Source: Hyalella azteca
Taxonomy: Eukaryota > Arthropoda > Malacostraca > Amphipoda > Hyalellidae
Assembly: GCF_000764305.2 (NCBI RefSeq)
Contig: NW_025932901.1
Span: 153,344 to 217,343 of the forward strand
Reading direction: 5' to 3'
DNA length: 64,000 nucleotides
The position numbers and the translations under genes are program-made. Under the pieces are notes generated by a model. The model was not told where the DNA came from and did not search any database. It was given only the letters and a program-made list of their open reading frames with translations. The first letter of the stretch is position 1; each line of letters begins with the position of its first letter. Of this stretch, positions 11,745 through 21,721 are shown one piece after another.

Positions 11745-12121
11745 TGTAGCGGGCCAGCCTTGGCCTCGCTATTAATTTTCTTCAGCCGCCGCACGTCTCT
11801 AAAAAAGACTGAAGAGAAAAATTTTCGTAGGTAGTTTTCTCGGGAAGCGGCGGATTGATAGTAGGCAGTCTACTTTTGCCTGAGCTACCGCACGTGTAAT
11901 GACTGTAAATATTTGTATTTAATGTCCATATAATGTCTGTAATCGTAAACCTATATGCATTTAGTGATAGTCCTATGGCATGGATGCGGGTTATCCATGA
12001 AATTTAAGTAAACCTTATGGCCTTTGAAGGTTTTCTGGTACATTTTGAATCATCCGCTGCACGTTAGGGCCCGCTTGCAGGGACCCAGTAACTTTGTATG
12101 CAGCGTAGTTCTCCCGCTACA
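11745..12121. mobile_element. 377-bp short-TIR element with 4-bp target duplication
   Basis: It begins TGTAGCGGG and ends CCCGCTACA, with ACGC immediately outside both ends (11741-11744 and 12122-12125). The R1 copy at 28 kb lacks this segment at the same place and reads ATGCCAG there, which supports a real insertion. A further internal inverted pair (CCGCCGC near 11785, GCGGCGG near 11850) suggests a foldback. It has no coding capacity. Superfamily is not assigned. Confidence 0.7.
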
Positions 12122-12159
12122 ACGCCAGGAATACGCCATTTATAATTCCACATTCATAC

Positions 12160-14739
12160 AACTGTACAAAAATCTGGTGGAAATTAATTTTAAATTTATT
12201 AGTCATAATAATCCGCTTTTCTGGCCGGTTTCAAGGCGAAGCTGAAGAATCTTTCTATCAAGAATATTCAGATTTCAAACATCACTTTAACCGTTCGCTG
12301 CTCCCGCTCTACCGCTGGTTGGCATACCGCCGCTGGTTTGGCATCTCAATAGGCATACCAGCAGCAGCTTAACTCGGCCGCGGTCCTGCTCTCCTCTTGG
12401 TCCGACGTTGTGGTGACACGACGAGAGCGTGGTTCCTGTGCCTGGGGGCTCCGACGTTTCTCCTGCTCGGCAGCGGTGAGTGAGTACTCTACCTGGACCT
12501 CTACCATCGCAGTGACTTCACTTCTAGTCCCGGAAAACTTCCGAATAAGCGATGGGTGTATCTTAGCTAGCTAGCATAGAGCAGCAATCTCGTCTTTATA
12601 AGCAAATCGTTGCAAGCTTGAAGTAGATTCTCCCCTCTGCCAAGGCATTAAGGTGACTCCTGCTGTACATCAGCCTAAATGCTGAAGACTAAATGTAGCA
12701 AATTTAGTTTCCTAGGCTCCGACCATAGTTCACTGGTAGGAGAAATCTTGGCTTCTGGAACCCTGTTTATATTCTGTGAGTGTTAGAAGCCAATTTAGAG
12801 GGATCTGATATGATGCCGTTTCTTAAAATTGTACCCTATTTATAAGGTATCGTTCCGTTCCCTCCTCTACCAAATTTCTTATATTGAGTAGTCATCGAGA
12901 GCGTCGTGATACCTGCGTTTTCATCAAATTGCGTGACTATGAAGTTTTGACAGACGAGAGGAGTCACCAACATTAAGTCGCACGGTTCCTCGATGTGACT
13001 TAGTTGCATCGACATACAAGTAAGCGCTTAATGTTAGACCTTGCAACGAGCGGCTGACTGTTAAAGCCTGGGCTGGTAAGGTGGCTGGTAACAAAGTCGC
13101 TGTTAGCTTCCGGCTCGCTCTGTCCGAGGGGTGCAGAATTTTTTCAGGCATTGGCAGACGATGCTAGCTCATATTACAGCCAGCCATTATTACTTCGTCG
13201 CGTATATACGTATTATTCGTCATGCAAAAACGTATTATTTATCGTGCATATACTTACAGTATATGCCGCAGTGGAGAGCTTAGTTATTCTACCCATTGAC
13301 GACAAAAGCCGTGACTTAGAAGAAATCTATCGTAGAAGTCGCTGGAGTTGGGGGGGAAAACTGTCTGGCGACCATCTTCTTTTTTTCGCCGTAAATTTAT
13401 CTGATTTTAGGAATCTTACTGGTTCTCGTTTAGTTCTTACTGCCTTGATTTGTTGTCTTAAAACGAATCGGAGTGACTCTTGAATCACTTAGCCACAACG
13501 CTCGGTAGTCACTGTAAGAGGCTGCTTTTCTGTCGCACCTCTTCAGTAGTGCTAGTGGTGGTGGTAGTAGTAGCATTAGTATTGTATACGAAGGTAGTAG
13601 TGGTATAGCGCGTGCCGGCAACTCGCGCTGCAGCCCACAGCAGTTGCATCGCATCTACGGCGTCTAAATGAAAATGCTTGAATAGATCCAATCAAGCTCA
13701 TCGGGGGTCACTGTTGGAGGGAATCTCATTCCATTCATGCGCGGTACTTGATGACGAGGCATTTGGCTACCAAATTGATTTTCGTTGGCATCCCCGCGAC
13801 GGGCACCAATGCTCAACGGGGCTGAGAATTGCGTCATCGTATATCTCTTGTGCGGATGGCCGCTGGCTGGCCCAGCCTACATTGACCGTCCCAGCCGTCG
13901 CGACCTAAGCAGCGACGGCTCCCTGTCACTTCATTCCCTTTTAATATCGAGCAGGACTGTATTGATCAACAAGGTGCTAAAAACCACGCTGCTCTGAACC
14001 CAATTACCGCAGCGATGCTGTTGGCACCCGCTCCTAGTTCTTAAGGGCCCCATACACCATAGTCAGACTGGAGTCTACATCGGCAAACCTCAAAACCCCC
14101 AAATATGGCGCCGAACGAGCCAAGGTAGGCAAAATAAAGGGGAGCTGAGCCACGGCTTCCCCTGTTTGCTGTGGGGCTCGACTGTCGGCTGTCTGCTCGC
14201 CGGTGACACGCTGGTGCTGAAATCTCATTCGCTATTCTCATGGTGCTACGCTGCTGGTGCTGAAATCGCATTCGCTGAAATTTCATTAGACACGCCGGTG
14301 ACACGCTGGTGCCTCCGGCTACAGCCCCGGAGGCGTCAGAGGTGAGGCTTTATTCTTCGCCAGAACCTGCTTACCTCGCTCTAAGCCAATTTCTCAAAAC
14401 TGGATGATCCTTTGGGACTGGACCGTTTATCAATTGTGAATTCCACCGATTTTTTTTTTTGTTAAACACTGATATTAATACGCCAAGTACTTGATTCAAC
14501 CAATTATCAAGTTAAGGTTTGTTTACCTGCAGGTGTGATGTTCAGGGCCAGCCATGGATGACCAAGTCAGCCGTGAATCCATCCTTCGAACTGAAATGAA
14601 GCCTGTTCAGTTTCTAGTTGGAAATCCTTTCTTATTTACCTAAATCGTTGAATCAGTCGCGGTAACTTACTTTGGGGGGGGAGGGGGGTGCGGAAATTCA
14701 GTCATCTTCTATTACTATTAGACTTTAAATACATTATTC
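12160..14739. other. Non-genic, low-complexity patches
   Basis: No supported gene. Contains GC-richer patches (12290-12540), a GGT/AGT microsatellite (about 13549-13605), a short repeated GACACGCTGGTGCT word (14200-14310), a poly-T and a G-rich run. Open frames on both strands here lack motifs. Confidence 0.55.
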
Positions 14740-14823
14740 AATATTTTTGTATAATAACGTCTACAAAATCATATAGAGAGAAAATGGGTTAGGTGAAATG
14801 GGCGGGTCTGGTGGGGCACTCAC

Positions 14824-15310
14824 TTCTGGCGTAGAGTAACATTTGCAAACTCGTCAGGATGCTTCCTTCTCACATGATGCGTGACAGTCTCCATAGTGAT
14901 TTCTCATTGCAGAATGAGCACGATTAGGGCGTGAACCTGACGTGGCAGCTTTCTTCGTGAATTTTCAGCTTAGATGGTGCGTTGGTTTCGTAAGTGCAGC
15001 CTTCATATCAACATGTCAGAAGTTTCTTCTCTGGATTCTGACTCTTCTTGCCGCGTCCTTCTGCCTTCTGGCCTCTGGCCCAAGTAACTCTGCATCAGTG
15101 GGGGGACCTCCTGTGATGGAGTGCCTCCTGCCTCCACACAGTAACGGAGGGGAGGTTGTCTTCTCTGTTTGGAGCGAAAATACTATCAGGGAGCCTCCTG
15201 GCTTAAGTCGCGCCGGAGGAGTCCAGCCGACATGACGACGCCAGGTCCAGCTGGTTCATCTCCTCTAATACAGAAGCTGGCAAAGAAAGTAGTCTCGCAG
15301 TTTTTATCAC
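14824..15310 (-). pseudogene. C2H2 zinc-finger exon, decayed copy
   Basis: Minus-strand homologue of the exon at 15593-16093. The acceptor (pyrimidine-rich, ATTTCATAG at 15311) and the donor (GTGAGT at 14823-14818) are still recognisable. In the finger frame one reads YEGCTYETNAPSKLKIH and then CSFCNEKSL, the cores of two C2H2 fingers. The first finger is hit by a TGA where the sister copy has CGA (Arg). A TAA precedes the second finger, whose histidine half is lost to a shift, and the N-terminal half has several indels. Clearly a pseudogene. Confidence 0.8.
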
Positions 15311-15592
15311 CTATGAAATAAGAATAATAACAATCAAAGCTGAAAGTCATTTAAAGCATAGAACCTGAGTTACGAGGCCGACACCATAACGCCTTAACCG
15401 AAACAGACAGAAACAGGGTAAGTGTGCACGGACAGAGATAGGGGTTAGTTGTGCTTAACTACACTTACTAATAGCTGCTCTCAACTGAATGAGATTCAGT
15501 TGAGAAAAAATTTACATATGTAAAACCTCTATAAAATCATATAGGTAAAAAATGTGTTAGAAAGAAATGGATGGGTCATTCTGATCACTCAC

Positions 15593-16093
15593 TTCTGGCT
15601 TCAGGTAATTTCTTCAACTCTTCAGGATGTATTCGCCTCATGTGACGCTTGATGGAGGATTCATACAAAGATTTTTCGTTACAAAATAAGCACTGGTAAA
15701 ACGTGGTCTTAACGTGGATGCCTTCTTCATGAATTTTTAATTTAGATGGGGCGCTGGTTACAAATGTGCATCCTTCATATCGACATTTGAAAATTTTTTT
15801 CTCTTTATATTATTTTTATTGTTTCATCCGTCTGCCTTCTGGCCTCCGGCCCCGATAAGTGACATGTCATCAGTGGGAGGGGACCTTCTGTGAAGGAACG
15901 TCTTCTGTCTAACGGAGGTAAAGTAGCCTGTTTTGTTTGTAGCAAAAATGCTATTTAATGAGCCTCGTCTCGTCTTAATAAGTCGCGCTGGAGGTGGGGT
16001 GGGTCTAGCCGACATGATGGACGCTATGTCCAGCCGGTTCATTTCCTCTATTCCAGGAGCTGGCCATGAACATATTCTGGACTTTTTTGATAC
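15593..16093 (-). pseudogene. C2H2 zinc-finger exon, better preserved copy
   Basis: The acceptor is a pyrimidine-rich tract ending CATCATAG before 16093. The donor GTGAGT starts at 15592. The N-terminal half is a basic, Pro/Arg/Ser-rich frame ending at TGA 15826-15824. About 20 bases on, in another frame, come two complete C2H2 fingers: FKCRYEGCTF with C-x4-C-x12-H-x4-H, then CLFC with C-x2-C-x12-H-x4-H, followed by an EELKKLPEA tail. All eight zinc ligands are present. Compared with the sister copy the junction before the fingers is one base short, which explains the frame change. Fingers of this type usually bind nucleic acid. It lies downstream of kinesin exons on the same strand and could be part of the same gene. 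Confidence 0.75.
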
Positions 16094-16369
16094 CTATGAT
16101 GAAATAACGAATAAAAACAATCAAAGATGAAGGACATTTACAGCAGAGAATTACAGCAGTCGCGAGCCCGACAAGATAAGCGCTTTAACTGTACTGTATG
16201 GCACCAGATTCAGCTCAGAGTTTGTGCGTCGTATCTAAATACAAAATAATAATGAAAATAGGAACAAACATGCTGCCAGGATTGAAAGAACGAATTTATG
16301 CGTAATTTAAGCATTATAACTCATCAATTGATATAGATATAGTTACGGGCAGGCTGACCTTTATCTGCC

Positions 16370-16476
16370 CTGTAGCGCTACAGAAAACGGACGTGACCAG
16401 CTTCTCGTTTACTTTGCGCAATCTTGCCTGCAAATCCTGGTTGATTTGCTCTGCAGCATCCAGTTTTTTCCTCAAT
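16370..16476 (-). CDS. Putative coiled-coil exon
   Basis: After an acceptor TATTCCTGCAG (AG at 16478-16477) the minus strand reads LRKKLDAAEQINQDLQARL and continues RKVNEKLV, a good heptad pattern typical of coiled-coil stalks. It sits between the kinesin exons (17.0-17.8 kb) and the zinc-finger exons on the same strand, so it may be a stalk exon of the same gene. The coiled-coil frame needs phase-2 entry, whereas the kinesin exon ending at 17023 leaves phase 0. An exon may be missing between them, or the link is wrong. The donor is not clear (candidates near 16355-16370). Confidence 0.45.
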
Positions 16477-17022
16477 CTGCAGGAATAGTGAACGATTCAA
16501 TGTTAAACTTCCCATCACAGGAAATGAACTAAAGTAAAAACTCGGAGAGTACTGCAAGTAAGACGGATAGTGTTGAACGTCAACGCGCGTTAATTATGAG
16601 TGAATAATATATAATTTCCTACAATGTAAACATCGCTTGGTAAAGAAAATAAAAGAATGCTAGAAAACTGATTTTCCAGTATTTCAGTTTACCAAGATCG
16701 TCTGTAATGGCAACACAAGAACACGTTTAGGCTCCGCTTCCATTTATGATTCAACTTGCCAATGATGATGTTAAGGAAACTTCAAATAAAGCTAGATCAA
16801 TGGCCCCCAGGGTCTGAAAGACCTATAGATTAACAAATCCCAGATCTCTGCCACGTATTGTCTGAGTTCTCGAGCATAAATCTAGGGTGCTCGCACGAGT
16901 ACTCTGGAGGCCGTCTCCCACGTGCGCGCGACCATCCATGCGAACAACGTTTCAACATCCAAATTTCAGCACCCTTCCTGCGGGGTGAAGATATTAACGA
17001 GGCCAGAGTGTCGGCACTTCAC

Positions 17023-17756
17023 CTGCAAGACTTTGTCGGAGTGGCGCTCGCGCTCGAGCGCGAGCTCCTGCTTCAGCTTCTGGTTTTCGTTGGTGTACTT
17101 CGTCAGTCCCACGTCACTCCTCATGGGCGCGTGCTGCGGCATACTCCTGGGCTTTATTTTTATCGCGCGAGAGGCAAACCTGCCACGCGCATAGGAAATG
17201 GCATAACAAATTCATTTATTGGAAAATTTATGGGTTTATTTTCAATGACAGGCACATAATAGTCAGCCTGAACAGCAGGAAAAAGTAGGAATTAAATTTG
17301 AAACTATTAAGAGATGATTACCCGAGCGCTTTCTGTGTATGCTCAACAGAAGCAGGGCTGGCAGTACAAATTATGGAAGTCCTTCCGTCGCCCTTCAGAG
17401 AATGCTGAAGGATGTGCGTAAGTTTGGTGTCTCGGAAGTTGATATAGGATCTGGTAACGTACGAAATGAAGCTATTAGATGCATCCATCGTCTGAAGTTT
17501 AAATCAAAAGCATCACTTGCAACTGATGAGCTTGTCCAATACCATTGTGAAATAATATTGCTGCAGCGATGACTTACTTTCCATCACTGAGCTGTGAGAT
17601 GACGTGGCTCAGACTTAAGAGGCTCTTGTTAATGGATCCGCCCTCATTGGGGCAGGCGCCAGTGGTACCAGCTTCTGTGGGGTCTTCGAACCCTGCCAAG
17701 TCCACTAGATTTAGGTACGAAAGATGGCTGCTGCCCCAATCTTCCGCCTTCTGCGA
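17023..17756 (-). CDS. Kinesin motor domain, three consecutive intact exons
   Basis: Minus strand. Exon a (about 17756-17578) has the switch-II motif LVDLAGFE followed by [20 protein letters not shown]. Exon b (17450-17322) encodes [18 protein letters not shown] and [15 protein letters not shown]. Exon c (17179-17023) gives FASRAIKIK and a coiled-coil start [16 protein letters not shown]. Introns are 127 bp (17577-17451, GTAAGT...CCAG) and 142 bp (17321-17180, GTAATC...GCAG), and the donor of exon c is CAG/GTGAAG. Phases join exactly and there are no stops. This is the C-terminal third of a kinesin motor plus neck. The INKSLLSL type resembles kinesin-7/CENP-E-like motors. The ATP-binding P-loop exons are not seen upstream, where a BEL/Pao fragment lies, so the gene may be 5'-truncated. 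Confidence 0.82.
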
Positions 17757-17802
17757 CTACACTATCTGCACATACAGCACGAATACAGCGGAGTTTCTCT
17801 TG

Positions 17803-18430
17803 CTCCTACCCTCCAAATGTCATTTTACAAATTTGTTGATTTCATCATACCATTTCCGATGTTTTTATACTGGAGTACACCATGTTTTGAGCTCTATTAG
17901 AGTAAAGTATTGGATACCAAGTGATAGACTGAGTGTAAAGAGCGTCCGTAGAACATGTGTTATTTGTAAGAGTTACCATGCTCGAACCATCAAGCGACCT
18001 GTTGTCACCCCTTGTCCTCATTACCGCGTCCTTGAGGCTAATCCTTTCAGCACGGTTGGGGTTGATTATAAATGAGCTATGTACGTTAAAGATATAGGAC
18101 ACGTCTATGGTGCATGTCTGTCTCTTCACCTGCATGATGACACATGCGATACATTTGGAACTTGCAGAGAATGCATCCGCTGAAGCATTCTTGTTTGCGT
18201 TTCGTAGATTTACGGGTAGCTGGTTCATGTTCATATCTAATTTTATTTGAAAATGCACCAATTTTGGTTAATTCTGTCACCACTTAGCGCGAAATTTGTA
18301 ACAGTGAGTTACTTACGGATACAATGGAAATTTTTCCCGTAGAGCCGCCTCATTTTGGCGGCGTGTAGGAACGCCTCATTGGAGTAACAAAATTTGGAGT
18401 AGTCCTCATTGGAGTAACGCCTCAGCCTCG
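17803..18430 (+). pseudogene. BEL/Pao retrotransposon integrase fragment
   Basis: Plus strand. It opens with an integrase zinc-binding region (HVLSSIRVKYWI, then CVICKSYHAR, about 17880-17985) and PFSTVGVDY with the first catalytic-type aspartate near 18064, then a stop at 18073. Further on, in shifted frames, come ASAEAFLFAFRRF (about 18167-18205) and PPHFGGV (about 18344-18364), the order expected for a BEL/Pao integrase core. The second catalytic block is not recognisable. Multiple stops and shifts make it non-functional. It abuts the first visible kinesin exon of the opposite strand. Confidence 0.8.
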
Positions 18431-18439
18431 ATCTCAACA

Positions 18440-18598
18440 AATCAACCTCAACCTGAACTTCAACGTCAAACTGAAGCTCAGCCTGAACTTCAACTGTACT
18501 TCAACCTCAACTGAACTTCAACCTCAACTGAACTTCAACCTCAACTGAACTTCAACCTCAACTGAACTTCAACCTCAACCTCAACTGAACTTCAACCT
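18440..18598. repeat. 17-bp minisatellite (CTTCAACCTCAACTGAA)
   Basis: Tandem C/T/A-rich units with length variants, from imperfect copies on the left to near-perfect 17-bp units on the right. It separates the BEL/Pao fragment from the second kinesin copy. Confidence 0.9.
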
Positions 18599-18599
18599 G

Positions 18600-20170
18600 A
18601 TTCAATGTTTAACTTTTCATCACAGGAAATTAACTCGAGTAAGAACTCGAAGAGTACTTCAATTGAGATGACTATTCAATAGTGTCTTGTTTGACAGTTA
18701 ACGCGCGTCAATTATGAGTCAATAAAATATTATTTCTTACTATGTATGTAAACATCGCTTAGTAAATAGAAATAAGAGAATGCAAGAAAACTGATTATCC
18801 AGTATTAGTGTTGACTCGATGTCATTAAATGATTCATTCACAATAGGATATTTACCCCCATTTATCCTTGAGCTTTCATTTCTCCAAGGACGTCTGTAAT
18901 GGCAACACATGAGAACACTGTAAGGCTCTGCTTCCATTAATGATTCAAGATGTCAACGGGAATATAAAGAAACTTTTTTTTTTGAGCTAAATAAAGCTCG
19001 ACCAACGGCGCCCGGTGGCTAAGGGACCTATAGAATTACAAGCCCCAGATCTCGGACAAGCACTCTTGAGGCTGTAGGGACACTATTTATCTCTGTTATC
19101 AGTGTTATTAATTTTGTAGAATAATTGTCTTTTTCGCAAACCATCCGAGCTACTTATAGATTGACATTTTGTTTCTTCGTCGATTCAGTTATCCGTATAG
19201 TTGCATAACAGCCTGGTCCGCCAAGGTTTGGGGTGCAACTTCCATAATTTACAAAATACACTATGAACATTATCCTCCGCATTTTCGTGTCATAATCCCC
19301 GTTCTAAGTTCTCAAATTGTAGATGTTTCGCACCAACCGATCCGCTATAAGGCCGTCTCCCACGCGCGCATGACCATCCGTGAGAACGTTTCAACACCCA
19401 AATTTCAGTACCTCACATGCGGGGTGAAGATATCAACGAAGCCAGGGTGTCGGCAATTCAGCTGCAAAACTTTGTCGGCTTTGGAGTGGAGTTGGTTTCT
19501 TGTTTTCGTTGGTGTACTGCCTGAGCTGGTGTCCCACGTCACTCCGCATGTGCTCTTGCTGCGGCATTCTCCTGGTCTTGATTTTTTTGGGTTCGAGACG
19601 CGACCCTGCCACGCAGAAAGGAAATGGCATAAAAACTTTATACATTGAAAAATTTATGGGTTTATTTTCAATGGCAGGCATATAATGGTAAGCCTGATCA
19701 GCAGGAAAACGTTGTAATAAAATTGATAACTATTAAGAGAAGATTACCCGAGTGATTTCTGTGTCTCCTCAATGAAAGTTGGGGTCGCGGTGCAAATGAT
19801 TGCAGTTCCTCCGTTGTCTCTCAATGAATGCTGCAGGATGTGAGCGAGTTTGGAGTCTCTGAAGTTAATGTAGGATCAGGAAACGTACGAAATGAAACTA
19901 TTAGATGAATCCACCGCCTAAAGTCTAAATTAAAAGCTTAATTTGCAACTGGTGAATTCGTTCAATACAATTGTGAAATAAGAATTTTGCTGTACCGATT
20001 ATTTACTTTCCATTACTGAGCTGTGATATGGCGAGGCTGAGTTTAGAGACACTACTGTCGAAGAAGCCGCCCTTCTTGAGGCAGGCGCCAGTGGTGCTGG
20101 CTTGTGTGTGGACTTCGAACCCTGCAAGTCCACAAGGTTCAGGCACGAGGGACATTTCAGAGGTACAAAA
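18600..20170 (-). repeat. Second unit of kinesin segmental duplication
   Basis: Aligns with 16495-17745, including introns and flanking non-coding sequence (for example TCATCACAGGAAAT at both starts). An extra insert of about 70 bp lies near 18810-18880. The coiled-coil exon at 16370-16476 has no equivalent because the minisatellite begins there. Confidence 0.85.
19400..20165 (-). pseudogene. Decayed kinesin motor copy
   Basis: Homologue of the exons at 17023-17756. Exon a (about 20165-19988) has LNLVDL and GGFFDSSVSKLSLAISQLS but a one-base deletion inside the LAG codons. Exon b (about 19867-19739) still reads SYINFRDSKLAHILQHSL and TAIICTATP, but its acceptor AG is now TG. Exon c (about 19605-19462) has an extra base after the acceptor, a deletion of about 27 bases in the coiled-coil and a donor GT changed to CT. 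The damage affects all three exons, so this copy is a pseudogene. Confidence 0.85.
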
Positions 20171-20533
20171 TCCCTAGAAGCCAACATCGAAGATGCAGGT
20201 TACGTTCTTGCCAGTTATTCTTCGAAAGCTTCACAAGAAAATCGAAGAAAGAAATTAACCGTGAGGGACGATCTGATAGTTGGAATCTGACGTCGCTTCG
20301 CAAGCCCTATAGACGGAAATGGGACACGTGCAACACGCCAAACATCTCAAACGGAATTGTGATCTCGACGATCAATTCAAGAAGTTTGAAGTCAGCACGT
20401 TTCTCTTTACCCGTGAGTTCTGGTTCTCATCAGCAGAAATGTACTCTTACTGATTCGAATAATTCAGTTTTGAATTGCGAATAAGTACAAGACAGCCCAA
20501 AATCGATAACAACAAGCTAGGAAAGCGAAACTT

Positions 20534-20824
20534 TGCTTCAATTGTCTGTGACCAAAACATCAAACGCGACAGTTTAGGTGCCGAACATGTCGACAAAAAC
20601 ATAACACCACACTCAGCAATAAAGATTTGACTATACAGAAATCATATAAGCCTAAAGCCAGAAAAGTATCAACACAGCTTCGACGCAGGGAAGAGGATTC
20701 AACGCAGAGGAAGATCGACGTCGTCACTGTCACGGCTCCTGCGACCGCGTTGGCTGGTGGAGTGACGAGCGAACAGGTTCTCGTCCATGTTGCCGACAGC
20801 GCTAGTTACGGTTCGCTGCGGTAA
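20534..20824 (+). pseudogene. BEL/Pao gag zinc-knuckle region
   Basis: CFNCL, a stop, then KHQTRQFRCRTC and KHNTTLS: the Cys/His pattern of BEL/Pao gag nucleic-acid-binding knuckles. An open frame rich in Lys/Arg then Ala/Val continues to 20824. An in-frame stop in the first knuckle and another at 20822 mark decay. Confidence 0.7.
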
Positions 20825-20829
20825 ATCTC

Positions 20830-21416
20830 GCTGCATAGTACGACTGTTGATGGACTCAGGTTCACAAAAGACTTCCATTAGGCGAGAAGTTAGGAGAATG
20901 TAGGGAATGCCAGTTGTTAAGTCTAAGATTAACAGTTCATGGATTTCAGAGTAGCATAGAATCTACCATGTATAATGCCGTTTAATTTAGCGTTCAACCT
21001 CATATTGAATCTATTCTAGTAGAGGCCGTTGTGGATTCTGTCTTGGATTATGTCTCTACTCCAGGCAGATGCGATGCTGTAATGAATTGAAGAATTTAGG
21101 TATTCCTTTGACCGAGCCTACAGATAAAAGCGATATGTTGAGCGTAGAAATTCTATGTGGTATTAATCGGTATTCCAAATTTATTCCAGTAAAACAGGTG
21201 AATGAGATTTCCATCGACCCCTCTAAGTTAAGCAGCGTGATGGCAGGTAATATTCCGAATGACGACGGTCGACCCAGGAGTATTGCGTGTCGGTGCTTCG
21301 CGCAACTATCTGGATCCCATGGTCGAGAAATTGTAGGATTTAGATTGGGTAGGCATGACTCAATGATAAAGATGTTGAAATTTTTGACGAGTTCAACGGT
21401 ATTTCTTTTGGACTAG
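20830..21416 (+). pseudogene. BEL/Pao aspartic protease (DUF1758-like)
   Basis: LLMDSGSQKTSIRREVRR gives the DSG active-site motif of retroviral-type aspartic proteases in the BEL/Pao setting. LRLTVHGF and, after further stops, CNELKNLGIPL and VEILCGINRY follow (21069-21180), matching the later part of the protease domain. Frameshifts and stops occur at about 20900, 20980 and 21050. Confidence 0.72.
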
Positions 21417-21721
21417 AAACGGCAGCTCTGAATTAAAATTCGCATCCTTCCTGCTCCACTGCCAATACTAATACAACATCTCAACTATTGCAGCGCTCTC
21501 GATAAGTTTTGGCTCTCTCGATAAGTTTTGGCTATCTCGATTATCGAAATGAATATTACGCCCGTACCGAGGTACATTTACCCTAGCTCATTTTTCGGCA
21601 CGTATGATCTAAAATTTGAATTAAAAATGAATTATGCTTCAGAATTCGTTACCCGTTCTTAGTGCATTTCCGTTTACCTAGCATGTCCTGCATTTCAGAT
21701 AAGCTAAATCGCTCCTCTTCA

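Larger units (their letters stand above)
8830..12150 (+). repeat. Dispersed repeat R1, copy 1, interrupted twice
   Basis: Three segments (8830-9272, 11518-11740 and 12126-12150) align in order with the uninterrupted copy at 27697-28325. The 5' part carries the AAACACAGGGTATG and GTCGGGTTCTTTTAGTTTTGG blocks (given here as short words), and the 3' part carries GCTAATTTGGGTTTGACGAT. The gaps are filled by a Penelope-like element and by a 377-bp short-TIR element. R1 itself has no recognised coding capacity. An alternative reading is that R1 is the end sequence of the Penelope-like element and copy 2 is an internal deletion. Confidence 0.8.
14740..16190 (-). repeat. Tandem segmental duplication carrying zinc-finger exons
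   Basis: Two units of roughly 0.7 kb (about 14740-15420 and 15510-16190) align along their length, including intron flanks, acceptor, exon and donor. Divergence is substantial, so this is an old duplication. Confidence 0.85.

Noticed and set aside
15811..15826. Selenocysteine or read-through explanation for the stop before the zinc fingers
   Set aside because: The finger frame differs from the upstream frame by one base relative to the sister copy, so a frameshift explains it better.
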